This document shows positions 1 to 8,487 of a stretch of DNA of 41,308 bases, piece by piece; positions within the stretch are counted from its first letter, which is position 1; every line of letters starts with the position of its first letter. Location of the stretch: the NCBI GenBank assembly GCA_947630805.1, contig CANRIV010000014.1:1-41308 (forward strand). The letters are read 5' to 3'. The position numbers were made by a program, and so were the translations under genes. Source of the DNA: an uncultured Lachnospiraceae bacterium (GTDB taxonomy: Bacteria; Bacillota; Clostridia; Lachnospirales; Lachnospiraceae). The notes under the pieces were generated by a model. The model saw only the letters and a list, made by a program, of their open reading frames with translations, was not told the DNA's origin and ran no database searches.

Positions 1-1427
1 TTGTACATCTTTCCTTCACAGTAGTATCCATATTCTGCATCTTCTGGAAGTTTGTATGTACCGCCTTCTTCTACCTGGGCTTTTACGTCATTGTCTACTT
101 TTACATCATATTTTGTCTCTTCCGATATACCAGGATCTTCATTGTATCCTGTAAGACTTACATTGCTGATAGTTACTGAAGATGCCTCACATGGAGTGTT
201 ATTAACATAACCCATCATAATACCGAATAAGACCTTGTTGGTCGTCTCACTTGCCTGGAAAACAACTTCTATATTTTCTGTTTGTCCAGCTTTAACAGAT
301 GTAAATTCTTCTTTATAAACTGACCAATTTTCTGAATTCTGAATTAATAACTGGAATGTCTTGTCTGCACTTGACGTTACTGTATACTCTGCTTTATACC
401 ATTTTCCGGCTATCAGATTAATATTATTCTGTTTCAACTGAGTACCCCAATTATCTCCCTCTTGGTAAGCAGGTACTTCCACTGACACTGAGCCATCACC
501 ATTGTTTGTAAATTGAGCTCCGCTATTTGTAAATTCAATCCACAGATTATTGCTGCCGTTTTGCTGATCTTCATCAATATCGGAATCAGCAAAATTTGTT
601 CCATTCAGAAGTTCTTTCCCTTCCGTAAATTCTGGCTCAGGAGCTGTTGGTGTTGTAGTCTCAGGTTCTACTGTTCCATCTGGAATCACAATTGTATATC
701 CTTCTGATTTTTCAGATTCGCCTGCTTCATTGACACCTGTTACCTGGAACAAATGGGAGCCTGGTTCAAATTCTGAAATAGGAATATTCTGTCCATTTGT
801 TACTGCTCCGTGGAGAACTCCATCTACATATAAATTGTAAGATGTTGCTCCTGCAATAGTATCAAGACCTGCTACGTAAATAACATTTCCCTGACCAAAA
901 TCAATCAACTGAATTAATGGATTTGAATTCATTACTGGTGCCTTAACTTCTGGTGCTTCTGGTGTAGTTGCGTCAGGATCAGGTGTTGTTGTCTCCGCTG
1001 GTCCTGTTGAAGTAGGATTACCATATTTAATTGAAAAATGGTATGTGCCACCTACTGCATCTTCAATCTCAACGATATTATACGCATCCTTTACTAAAAC
1101 TGACTGAGGAATCCAAAAGTTTGCTCCATCTCTAGGAGGCTCCTGTACATTTCCATTACAGGAAACTTTTTTGTAATTCGGTTTTACTGTAGCTGCGCTT
1201 AATGCAACATAATAATCTGTAGCTTCCCACACACTATTCGTAATGTTGCCTTCATTATCGCCTTCTACAAAAGCTACCGATACTTCCGGATTATTTACAC
1301 ATACTACGTAATCCAGTGTAGAATAATCCACATCAGCTTTTGCAGTTATGTTGTTGACCGTAATAGAGGTCACAACCAATGCGATTGCAGATAAAACTGC
1401 AACCATTCTTTTGAAACGTTTGCTCAT
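1..1427 (-). CDS. secreted carbohydrate-binding protein, 3' end outside the window
   Basis: An open frame of 475 codons runs off the left edge without a stop, so the C-terminus is missing. The start is ATG at 1425-1427, preceded by AAAGGAGATTTGAA. Residues 1-31 form a signal peptide with a cleavage-like AKA-D. Residues 50-140 are a beta-rich region I do not recognise. A Thr/Pro/Glu linker (142-162) leads to a fibronectin-III-like domain (about 165-250), a second Thr/Pro linker (251-265), and a domain resembling CBM4/9-type carbohydrate-binding modules (about 272-430, with the pattern LLNGTNF and later GKWYKAEYTV). The last visible segment starts another extracellular repeat or domain. Its neighbours are other secreted proteins, including a GH16 glucanase on the same strand, so a role in polysaccharide binding at the cell surface is inferred. 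A catalytic domain could lie in the missing part. No clear promoter was found in the 223-bp gap upstream. Confidence 0.8.
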   Translation of the reverse strand, partial: MSKRFKRMVAVLSAIALVVTSITVNNITAKADVDYSTLDYVVCVNNPEVSVAFVEGDNEGNITNSVWEATDYYVALSAATVKPNYKKVSCNGNVQEPPRDGANFWIPQSVLVKDAYNIVEIEDAVGGTYHFSIKYGNPTSTGPAETTTPDPDATTPEAPEVKAPVMNSNPLIQLIDFGQGNVIYVAGLDTIAGATSYNLYVDGVLHGAVTNGQNIPISEFEPGSHLFQVTGVNEAGESEKSEGYTIVIPDGTVEPETTTPTAPEPEFTEGKELLNGTNFADSDIDEDQQNGSNNLWIEFTNSGAQFTNNGDGSVSVEVPAYQEGDNWGTQLKQNNINLIAGKWYKAEYTVTSSADKTFQLLIQNSENWSVYKEEFTSVKAGQTENIEVVFQASETTNKVLFGIMMGYVNNTPCEASSVTISNVSLTGYNEDPGISEETKYDVKVDNDVKAQVEEGGTYKLPEDAEYGYYCEGKMY

Positions 1428-1650
1428 TTCAAATCTCCTTTCCCTATTATTTAAAATAATGTATTAGATTTTATGAATAAATCCCCTTTGCATAGTTTGT
1501 ATAAGTCATTTATCCATAATATATTTTTATTTTAACAGACACGCTTTCTTTTTTTAGTATCTATTTTTTAGTTCAGTGTCATTTTTTTATAAAAATTGTT
1601 TTTATTGTATACTATTCCATTTTTTGCAAGTAATATATGGTGGGCCAAAA

Positions 1651-2925
1651 CTATCTTGCTCTCATTTTTCTGATTTTTGACCATTCAGTATATATCTTTT
1701 CGCCGTTTATTGTCCGGTAGGCTCTAAATCTGACATAGTATTTCTTTTTCTTTTTCAACTGTGAAAATTTATAGGTACTCTTTTTTGTCTTTTTGAATGT
1801 CACATTCTTTTTCACGCGTTTATCATCAGAATATGCAATCTGATAACCCTTCGCCCCGGAAATTTTTTTTATTTTTATCTTGCGGGACAATACTTTTTTA
1901 AATTCCGGCTTTATCAACATAAAGATGGCCTTTTCACTATTGGCGGAACGGCGCTGCAATGTTTTGCTGTCATAATCTTCTGCCGCCATCGGATATTGGA
2001 AGTAAAATTGGGCTGTACGATACTCCTCCATTCTCAAATGATCTATAAAATTATCCCCTTTTAAAAAATAACTGTATGTTCCGTTTTCTTTTAACAGAGC
2101 AGAATCCCATGTGGCATCTATATTATAATAGTAATCTCCCAGCTGCACAATATTCCAACCGTGCATTTGAGTTGTATAATCTCCAAATCCCGGAATCAAT
2201 CGGACAGATATTCCCAGTTCTTTTAACATTCTATATATAAGCTGGGCATATCCCTGACATACCGCCTTTCCTTGAAACAGTGCGGCCCATGAAGTATATA
2301 TCTGGTCATCCTTTATGTTTTCTGAATATGTTACATTTTTACACACGTAATCATAGACTGCCTTAACCTTTTCATAATCTGTTGTAGTCTCTGTAAAATG
2401 AAAACTTTGAATAAGTTCATCTACTTTATCATCTACCTGTTGTTTTTGTTCTAAGGTCGTTAAGTACCATACTTCTAATTCATATTTATAATAGTAGTAG
2501 GTCGTTTTTCCTTCTTTCACACTTTGTCTGCTATATCTGGGAAATTCTCTGTCTATATCCCAGCGCATATAATCGCCCTCATCTGGTTCATTCGTAATCT
2601 TAAATACTTTATTTTCCAGCTGTTCAAAAAGTTTCAGAGGGTCTTTATTTTTCGTCCTTATGTATGTACTGATATGAGCTTCATGATTTAGCATTGCTTT
2701 TCTGATATCTTCTGCCGCTTTCGACAATGATTTGTATTGATATCCGGATAACCCTGCCTCCAGACGGGGAGGGGCTTCTACAGGAATCCTCTTATTCCGA
2801 GACAATCCACATAAAGCCGTATTATTTTCCACACTTTTTGAAACTTTTGCCGGAGTACTAGACACACTCGATGCACTGATAAGTACAGCCGTCAACAGGA
2901 TGGAAATTATTTTTTTCAGTTTCAT
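1651..2925 (-). CDS. secreted transglutaminase-like (cysteine protease fold) protein with C-terminal FN3-like domain
   Basis: This 424-residue protein has a signal peptide (about 1-26), an uncharacterised N-terminal part (50-180) and a transglutaminase-like core (about 180-275). The catalytic triad of that superfamily is visible: Cys223 in GKAVCQGYA, His255 in QMHGWN and Asp270 in YNIDATWD. Residues about 340-424 are a very lysine-rich fibronectin-III-like domain that closely resembles the C-terminus of the GH16 enzyme at 5237-6466. The start ATG at 2923-2925 follows GGGAGAG. Bacterial members of this superfamily are usually proteases, peptidoglycan-linked amidases or scaffolds; which applies here cannot be read from sequence. 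The basic C-terminal domain may hold the protein to the anionic cell wall (inference). A copy of the 111-bp repeat lies between this gene and the upstream TPR gene. Confidence 0.85.
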   Translation of the reverse strand: MKLKKIISILLTAVLISASSVSSTPAKVSKSVENNTALCGLSRNKRIPVEAPPRLEAGLSGYQYKSLSKAAEDIRKAMLNHEAHISTYIRTKNKDPLKLFEQLENKVFKITNEPDEGDYMRWDIDREFPRYSRQSVKEGKTTYYYYKYELEVWYLTTLEQKQQVDDKVDELIQSFHFTETTTDYEKVKAVYDYVCKNVTYSENIKDDQIYTSWAALFQGKAVCQGYAQLIYRMLKELGISVRLIPGFGDYTTQMHGWNIVQLGDYYYNIDATWDSALLKENGTYSYFLKGDNFIDHLRMEEYRTAQFYFQYPMAAEDYDSKTLQRRSANSEKAIFMLIKPEFKKVLSRKIKIKKISGAKGYQIAYSDDKRVKKNVTFKKTKKSTYKFSQLKKKKKYYVRFRAYRTINGEKIYTEWSKIRKMRAR

Positions 2926-2963
2926 CTACTCTCCCACTTTCTTTTATATCTCATATAATATAA

Positions 2964-3109
2964 ATTATGAAACACTTGATGTGTTTCTTTTTTACGACTT
3001 TTGAAACGGTATAGGATGACCGTTTCAAAACTTTGCTTCGCAAAGCACGCTCCTAGCGGAGCTGGTCAAGTACGATTATGAAACGCCTGATGCGTTTCAT
3101 AATCTATGC
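2964..3109. repeat. dispersed copy of the 111-bp hairpin-rich repeat
   Basis: This segment matches the tandem array at 16548-16880. It begins with the terminal hairpin of one unit (GAAACAC-TTGAT-GTGTTTC), then has one whole unit: GAAACGGT/ACCGTTTC, CTTTGC-TTC-GCAAAG, GCTCC/GGAGC, and a final hairpin. In this last hairpin the stem reads GAAACGC-CTGAT-GCGTTTC, so an A-T pair of the array has become a G-C pair on both arms. The copy fills the space between the stop codon of the TPR gene (3110) and the transglutaminase gene. Confidence 0.9.
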
Positions 3110-5074
3110 TTATTTTACTTTTTTCTTATATTTTGTTTTGTAGGTCTCTCCACCATATTTCAACTGGCGAATCATTTTTTTGCCGCCCTTTAATGTAAAC
3201 GTAAACTTCTGGTCATGGAATTTCTTTAACTTAAAGTGCAGCTGATAAGTACCTATCTGTATCTGAGTCACTCTGTTCTTAGGACTGATAACCGTCTCAT
3301 ATCCCAGATAATCATTGTTCTTATCTTTAATCTTTAAGCACATATCTCCCTGATATAAGACCTGAGAAATATAAATACGATACGTTTTTTTCTTGCCTTT
3401 CACTTTTCCGTGATGTTTCCACAGACCCAGCCAATACTGTACCTTATCATTAAACTTATACATTTTCTCATAAAGTTTATTTGCTTTATTATAATTTTTC
3501 TTAATATCAGAAAGCAGTTTCATTGCCTCTGATATTTTGCCCTGTTCGCCAAGTTTGATGGCCTGGTCATATACACTCTTGTTCAGGTTTTCTGACTTCG
3601 TGTACTTAGACACAGTATTGTAAATTTCCATACCCTCTTTTACTTTTCCGCTATCTACGAGAGATTTTGCATAACTGTATCCATATGTTCCATATTCTGC
3701 ATGATAGGATTCGTCTTTCGCAAATACATTTTTAATTGTATTCCATGCTTTTTCATAATTTTGCTGCGTATGGTAAATTTTCGCCATACCGGCGCTGGCT
3801 TTATTAATCAGGTTAATATCTGTCGCAGCATCCTCACTTGCCTGGAACAATTTCATAGCCTGTTCATAATCATTTTTCTCAAGTGCCTCCATTCCGGCAT
3901 AATAGTCCAGGAAGGAATCAGACATCTGTCCATGTTTAGAGTTTTCGTCTGCATCCGTTCCTTTTTTAAAATATTCCGATGCTTTTTTCTCATCCTTATT
4001 TTCCAGTGCCATAAGCCCCAGATTGTAATAAGCTTCTGCCAGATATTCCTCACTCTTTAAGAAGCCATTCAGCTGGTCAAACGCTTTCACTGCTTCTTCG
4101 TATTTTTTATTTTCTAATATTTTCTTAGCCTCTTTGTATTTTCCATTTGGAATAAAAAACGCAAAAACAGCTGCGACAACAATCAGTGCGGCAACAGCGA
4201 CAGCTATAACCCCCATGATATATCTCTTCTTAACCGCTTTCTGTCTCTTCTCTTTCCGGCTCTCGCTTGCCTGTCTGCGCTCTTCATTCTGTTTTACAAT
4301 TTCATATTTTCTTTTCGCATCTCGAAGAATTTCCGAAGCGTCTTTATACCAATGAATACGTTGTAAGATTTCTATTCCATTGCCCACGCTTGCCGCATCA
4401 TCTTTGGACACTTCTTCTACACCGCTGGTATAACTGCCATCGTAATCTTTCAATTTTGTCTCCGCAAAATTTTCTATATCTTCTATCGGGCCAATGCTCT
4501 CATATACGGCGTCTTCTTTTTCCCACGTTCTTCCGTTTTCAAAGTCAACACGGTCTACCCGTATTACAAATTTGTCTGCATTTTCATTATGTATTGTAAT
4601 CTTTGCAGCTCTCCCTTTGGTGGACAGATATTTTTGTCCCAAAGCGGCATAAGTATGCTCAATCTGCTCTGTATTGCCTTCCTCATCACTGGAAAAAACT
4701 GTAATGCTTAAATTACGGATTTCTTCATAATATATATTGGTAAATTTTAATGTCAAACGGTTTTTTCTGCTAACCTGGTCTCTCTCCAGTACTCCGCTTT
4801 CAATCAGAATCGGGCTTCCATAAGTCCAAAGATTTTCTTCTAAGTCTAATATTTTTTTATAACGTCCCTCTTCTTCCGTATTGTGCGACGATTCTTCTCT
4901 ATCAGAATCTTTTGTGAAAATTTCTGCTCCAGACTGTTTTTCTTTATCTGTAACCATATCGTCAGTTTTATTTTCTGTCTGTTCTGACTGGGATTCTGCT
5001 TCAGCATTGATAGCTGTAGGTTGGTCTTCTACCTGTGCTTTCTGGATATCTTTTTTCTTTTTATTTTCTTCCAT
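3110..5074 (-). CDS. single-pass membrane protein with TPR repeats, function unknown
   Basis: The 654-residue protein has a charged, low-complexity N-terminus (1-80), an apparently cytoplasmic beta-rich domain (about 85-180), a basic stretch, one transmembrane helix (about 285-308) and an outside part made of TPR-like helical repeats (about 311-540, for example EEAVKAFDQLNGFLKSEEYL and EQAMKLFQASEDA). It ends in a small domain (about 555-640) that I do not recognise, rich in Tyr, Lys and aromatic residues (starting YWLGLWKHHG). The positive-inside rule puts the N-terminus in the cytoplasm and the TPRs outside. The start ATG follows GGGAG at good spacing. It sits alone between a terminator (5167-5217) and a repeat element, next to secreted enzymes. 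An envelope-associated scaffold is a reasonable guess, but no known function is claimed. Confidence 0.8.
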   Translation of the reverse strand: MEENKKKKDIQKAQVEDQPTAINAEAESQSEQTENKTDDMVTDKEKQSGAEIFTKDSDREESSHNTEEEGRYKKILDLEENLWTYGSPILIESGVLERDQVSRKNRLTLKFTNIYYEEIRNLSITVFSSDEEGNTEQIEHTYAALGQKYLSTKGRAAKITIHNENADKFVIRVDRVDFENGRTWEKEDAVYESIGPIEDIENFAETKLKDYDGSYTSGVEEVSKDDAASVGNGIEILQRIHWYKDASEILRDAKRKYEIVKQNEERRQASESRKEKRQKAVKKRYIMGVIAVAVAALIVVAAVFAFFIPNGKYKEAKKILENKKYEEAVKAFDQLNGFLKSEEYLAEAYYNLGLMALENKDEKKASEYFKKGTDADENSKHGQMSDSFLDYYAGMEALEKNDYEQAMKLFQASEDAATDINLINKASAGMAKIYHTQQNYEKAWNTIKNVFAKDESYHAEYGTYGYSYAKSLVDSGKVKEGMEIYNTVSKYTKSENLNKSVYDQAIKLGEQGKISEAMKLLSDIKKNYNKANKLYEKMYKFNDKVQYWLGLWKHHGKVKGKKKTYRIYISQVLYQGDMCLKIKDKNNDYLGYETVISPKNRVTQIQIGTYQLHFKLKKFHDQKFTFTLKGGKKMIRQLKYGGETYKTKYKKKVK

Positions 5075-5166
5075 TGTAATCTCCCAACTTTTGTACTTTG
5101 GATACTCTTTTTAACAGATTTATTTTAACATATATTCGTGTAAATGAACACCTTTTTTATATAGAA

Positions 5167-5217
5167 GAACACTCTAAATATCCAATTTATTTCCGGATAT
5201 TCAGAGTGCTCTTTTTA
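5167..5217. terminator. hairpin terminator downstream of the GH16 gene
   Basis: A 17-nt inverted repeat with one mismatch (GAACACTCTAAATATCC at 5167-5183, GGATATTCAGAGTGCTC at 5195-5211) is followed by a T-rich tract on the plus strand and preceded by A5 on the minus transcript. It lies about 20 bp past the GH16 stop and before the TPR gene, so it most likely ends the GH16 message. Confidence 0.7.
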
Positions 5218-5236
5218 TTCTTTATCAGCTTCCGAA

Positions 5237-6466
5237 TTATTTTTTAATTTTAATTTTTTTCACCTTAGACCATGGGCCGCTGATTGTCTTTCCGTTGTAC
5301 TTCTTATACGCTCTGACTTTAACCCAATAAGTCTGTTTTTTGTTTAACTTCTTTATGGTAATACTTGCCTTCTTCATATTCTTTTCTGAATATCCGAAGA
5401 ATTTTTTATTATCACAATAACGAACTTTGTAGCCGCTTACTCCTTTTATCTTTTTCACGGTAAGCTTAATTTTTTTCTTCTTTACGTTCCTTAATGTCTT
5501 GATAACTGCTTTTTTAGGCTTTGCAGGCTGGGTAGATGTCTCCGATGACTGCTGCTCTGCTTTCTGCGTGGATTCTTCTACTTTTTTGCTGGATTCTTCA
5601 GCAGCTTTACTTGCCTCCTCTGCCGCAATATCTTCCGGTGTCTTATCTACATAATACCTTACATAATCTACTTCCATTGAAGCCGGAAGATTTGATTCCG
5701 ATGGCTTGTGGTTTGAGGCCAGATTTCCTCCACACGCAACGTTTAACAGGATATAATAATCATTGTGTGCTTCCGACTTTACAGGATCTGTAATATCTAT
5801 TACTTTAGAAGCCCTCTCACCGTCATAATAGAACGTTAAAGTGGTTTCAGTTTTTAATACACCATATGTATGCCAGTTTGTTTTCCCTATGTTCCATCTG
5901 GACGCTACATTCGAATAATCATCTTTTCCTTCTGCATTTGCAAAATGGAAACAGTTCTGAGCAAAATCTCCCAAATTCCAGGATTCAAGAATGTCTATTT
6001 CTCCACAGAATGGCCATCCTTTTGGCTCATTTGCACCCAGCATCCAAAATGCCGGCCACAGTCCATCTACCGATGGTAATTTGATTCTGGCTTCCACATA
6101 TCCATAACCGACTTCTACTTTACCGGCTGTTTTTAATCGTGCTGATGTATAATCAAAACTTCCTGCCTTCTGCGCACGTGCTGTGATTTTTAATGTTCCA
6201 TCACTTACATTAATATTATCCGGACTATCCTGATAATATTCTAATTCATTATTTCCCCATCCCCAGTTTCCGTTTCCGATTTCAGGGGTCCAAAAGCTTC
6301 TGTTTAATTCTGTGCCATCAAATTCATCTGACCAGGATATTTTCATACCTGATTTATCTAATACCATTCCCGGCTGCGTAGCACCAAGCACTCCTATGCT
6401 CATGCAAAGAGAAACCGTCAGAACAGATGCCAGCATAAATACTTTTGACATAAAATTTTTCTTCAT
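5237..6466 (-). CDS. secreted GH16 beta-glucanase (laminarinase/lichenase type) with C-terminal FN3-like domain
   Basis: The 409-residue protein has a signal peptide (about 1-29), a glycoside hydrolase family 16 domain (about 31-273), a Glu/Ser/Ala-rich linker (275-320) and a lysine-rich fibronectin-III-like domain (about 325-405). The GH16 active-site motif GEIDILES is intact: Glu156 as nucleophile, Asp158, and Glu161 as acid/base. Other family marks are WSDEFDG near the start, ELEYY, and DGLWPAFWMLG on the substrate cleft. Family members of this layout cleave beta-1,3- or mixed beta-1,3/1,4-glucans outside the cell; the exact linkage cannot be decided here. The start ATG follows ATAGGAGGAAT. 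The promoter candidate and an inverted repeat upstream suggest single-gene regulation, and a terminator follows. The C-terminal domain is shared with the transglutaminase-like protein at 1651-2925. Confidence 0.93.
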   Translation of the reverse strand: MKKNFMSKVFMLASVLTVSLCMSIGVLGATQPGMVLDKSGMKISWSDEFDGTELNRSFWTPEIGNGNWGWGNNELEYYQDSPDNINVSDGTLKITARAQKAGSFDYTSARLKTAGKVEVGYGYVEARIKLPSVDGLWPAFWMLGANEPKGWPFCGEIDILESWNLGDFAQNCFHFANAEGKDDYSNVASRWNIGKTNWHTYGVLKTETTLTFYYDGERASKVIDITDPVKSEAHNDYYILLNVACGGNLASNHKPSESNLPASMEVDYVRYYVDKTPEDIAAEEASKAAEESSKKVEESTQKAEQQSSETSTQPAKPKKAVIKTLRNVKKKKIKLTVKKIKGVSGYKVRYCDNKKFFGYSEKNMKKASITIKKLNKKQTYWVKVRAYKKYNGKTISGPWSKVKKIKIKK

Positions 6467-6490
6467 TTTTATTCCTCCTATTTCCCATAA

Positions 6491-6519
6491 TCTCTCTTGT
6501 TAGCATAGCAAAAGAGAGA
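6491..6519. promoter_or_regulatory. inverted repeat overlapping the GH16 -10 region
   Basis: TCTCTCTT (6491-6498) and AAGAGAGA (6512-6519) form a perfect 8-bp inverted repeat with a 13-nt centre that contains the proposed -10 box. Such a position fits a repressor operator; it could also be a small leader hairpin. Confidence 0.4.
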
Positions 6520-6531
6520 TGTGAATTGCAA
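6502..6531 (-). promoter_or_regulatory. candidate promoter of the GH16 gene
   Basis: On the minus strand TTGCAA (6526-6531) and TATGCT (6502-6507) are separated by 18 bp and sit about 35 bp upstream of the GH16 start codon. Both boxes depart from consensus. Confidence 0.4.
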
Positions 6532-6641
6532 TAGAGAACAAAAAATTTACACCCGATAAAAAAACAATACCTTTCTTTGTATTTGCAGGGTACCGGCACA
6601 AAAGTTCTCCCTGCTCATCTCGCGCTGGCGCACTATCACGA

Positions 6642-6687
6642 AAAAAATGCTCCACAATTGGTACAAGTACCATTGTAAAGCATTTTT
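6642..6687. terminator. bidirectional hairpin terminator after the dehydrogenase gene
   Basis: AAAAATGCT pairs with AGCATTTTT, and inside it ACAAT(T)GGTAC pairs with GTACCATTGT. The A and T tracts make it usable in both directions. It lies about 70 bp after the dehydrogenase stop. The surrounding 6540-6754 has no gene that I can support. Confidence 0.65.
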
Positions 6688-6754
6688 GTTTGGTAAACCG
6701 CTTGGATATCAGGCTCTTCCCATATTTTGCAGGAATCACAGACTATCCCGCTGC

Positions 6755-7747
6755 TTATAGTTTCACTATGTTTTGTTCTATAATATTTCCTTCTTCAAAA
6801 GTTTTTGCATTTTCTAACGTAATATAGCTGATTGCTTCCAATGCCTCCTCTGTCAGAAATGCCTGGTGAGAAGTCACAATGACATTGGGAAACGACAAAA
6901 GTCTGGATGTGATTGAAGTTTCCAGAATATCATCTTCCCGGTTTTCGAATACATTTTCTGTCTCTTCCTCATATACGTCAAGCCCCACGCTATGAAATTT
7001 ATGATTCCGGATTCCTTTTATCAAATCTTCCGTGTCAATCAGGGCTCCTCTGGAAGTATTGACCAACACCACTCCGTTTTTCATTTTCGCAATAGTTTCC
7101 GCTTGAATCATATGATAGGAATCATCTGTCAGTGGACAATGCAGTGAAATCAAATCGCTCTCTTTTAAAAGTGTATCCAAATCGACATATTCTACAAAAT
7201 CCAAATCCGGATTTTGATAGATATCATAAGCGATTACTTTCATTCCAAAACCATGACATATTCTGCACATAGCGGCGCCTATTTTTCCTGTACCTACGAT
7301 TCCCGCTATCTTGTGATGAAAATTCACTCCTGTAAGCCCTACCAGACTGAAATTATTTTCTCTTACTTTGATATAGGCTTTATGAATATGACGGTTACTT
7401 GCAAGTGCAAGCGCCATGGCATGCTCCGCCACGGCTTCCGGAGAATATCCCGGTACGCGGAGAATTGTTATATTATTTTTGGCTGCGGCTTTCAAATCTA
7501 CATTATTGAAACCGGCACACCGCAAAAGAATTAATTTAACCCCTTTCTGTCCCAAAATATTTATTACTTTTTCACTCAAATCAGAGTTTACAAAAGCACA
7601 GATAGCATCATACCCGGAGGTATATTTTGCACTTTTTTCCGAAATATCTACTTCTGTATACTCGATTTCAATGTTTTGATATTTTGGCAAAAGTTTTTCA
7701 AAAAATTCTTTGTCATATTTTTTTGTGTCAAAAAATAAAATTCTCAT
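6755..7747 (-). CDS. ldhA: D-2-hydroxyacid dehydrogenase, probably D-lactate dehydrogenase
   Basis: The 330-residue product matches the length and layout of fermentative D-lactate dehydrogenases. It has the NAD-binding GTGKIG motif (152-157) and the three catalytic positions of the family: Arg233 in NTSRGALID, Glu262 region in DVYEEE, and His294 in SHQAF. The expected reaction is NADH-dependent reduction of pyruvate to D-lactate in the cytoplasm; another 2-oxoacid cannot be excluded. I chose the ATG at 7745-7747 (MRILFF), the usual family start, over the ATG 33 bp upstream, which would add an 11-residue tail of no family resemblance. The gene is 63 bp downstream of ntpD with no clear terminator between, so read-through from the ATPase operon is possible. 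A hairpin terminator follows. Confidence 0.88.
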   Translation of the reverse strand: MRILFFDTKKYDKEFFEKLLPKYQNIEIEYTEVDISEKSAKYTSGYDAICAFVNSDLSEKVINILGQKGVKLILLRCAGFNNVDLKAAAKNNITILRVPGYSPEAVAEHAMALALASNRHIHKAYIKVRENNFSLVGLTGVNFHHKIAGIVGTGKIGAAMCRICHGFGMKVIAYDIYQNPDLDFVEYVDLDTLLKESDLISLHCPLTDDSYHMIQAETIAKMKNGVVLVNTSRGALIDTEDLIKGIRNHKFHSVGLDVYEEETENVFENREDDILETSITSRLLSFPNVIVTSHQAFLTEEALEAISYITLENAKTFEEGNIIEQNIVKL

Positions 7748-7810
7748 ATTTCCACCCTTCCATAGTACAGCACACATCATCTTATTTCTAATCTATCAGG
7801 GAGAGCAGAA

Positions 7811-8479
7811 TTACATGCGGTCTGTTTCTGCCTTTCTTGCCTGTACCGCTTCTTCTACCATCATGTCTTTCACTTTCATAAGACGTATCTGTGTACTGCG
7901 CTCATTCTCATCCAATTTCATTGTTATATACTTTATATTGTCCAAAGCTTGTGGAATTATTACATGTTCCAGCGCATTTACACGTCTTCTTGTCTTTTCA
8001 ATTTCTGCGGCCATAAGCTGGCATGATTTTTCCACTTCCGCCAGTTTTAACATATCAGAAAATACTGTGGACAGAGAATAGACTGCGTCATCCAAATCTC
8101 CCGCCGTAAAAGCATATCCGTAAGAATAAATATCATTACCGCTGATGTCATTATCTGTCGTAAAATGAGGGATTTCCACGCTCATAACGTTTCTGATTTC
8201 CTGTTTGATTTCAAGTGTCTTGTTAGACGCCATCAGGGCGGTATTGAGAATTTCATCGCTCATACCGGCTCTTGCCACTGCAAACTCCATGTTAGCTGCT
8301 TTTAATCCCTTTTCTACCGTTAAGCGGAGTTCCATATTTTCCTTAATTAAATCCATAAACTGACGTACAAGTTCATCCCGCTTATCTTTTAACAATTTAT
8401 GGCCTCTGGTGGCAGAAACTAATTTCTTTTTCTGTTTTGTCAGTTCCATTCTGGTTGGATTTACCCGTGCCTGTGCCAT
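7811..8479 (-). CDS. ntpD: V-type ATPase subunit D (central stalk)
   Basis: The 222-residue protein begins MAQARVNPTRMELTKQK, the typical start of V/A-type ATPase subunit D, and has long helices at both ends (heptad-like residues 1-75 and 150-215). Subunit D is the rotor axle that turns inside the A3B3 head and couples ATP hydrolysis to the membrane ring. It is the last gene of the operon, 8 bp after ntpB, with AGGAGG-type binding site (TAGGAGGTTTT) before its ATG. Length matches the family. Nothing is missing. Confidence 0.95.
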   Translation of the reverse strand: MAQARVNPTRMELTKQKKKLVSATRGHKLLKDKRDELVRQFMDLIKENMELRLTVEKGLKAANMEFAVARAGMSDEILNTALMASNKTLEIKQEIRNVMSVEIPHFTTDNDISGNDIYSYGYAFTAGDLDDAVYSLSTVFSDMLKLAEVEKSCQLMAAEIEKTRRRVNALEHVIIPQALDNIKYITMKLDENERSTQIRLMKVKDMMVEEAVQARKAETDRM

Positions 8480-8487
8480 AAAACCTC

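Noticed and set aside
1428-1650. riboswitch or clear promoter in the gap before the carbohydrate-binding protein gene
   Set aside because: The gap is AT-rich with only weak box-like sequences (such as TATACA near 1610) and no convincing conserved RNA structure.
6500-6739. 79-codon minus-strand frame between the dehydrogenase and GH16
   Set aside because: It runs through a terminator hairpin and the GH16 promoter region, has no ribosome binding site and no recognisable family.
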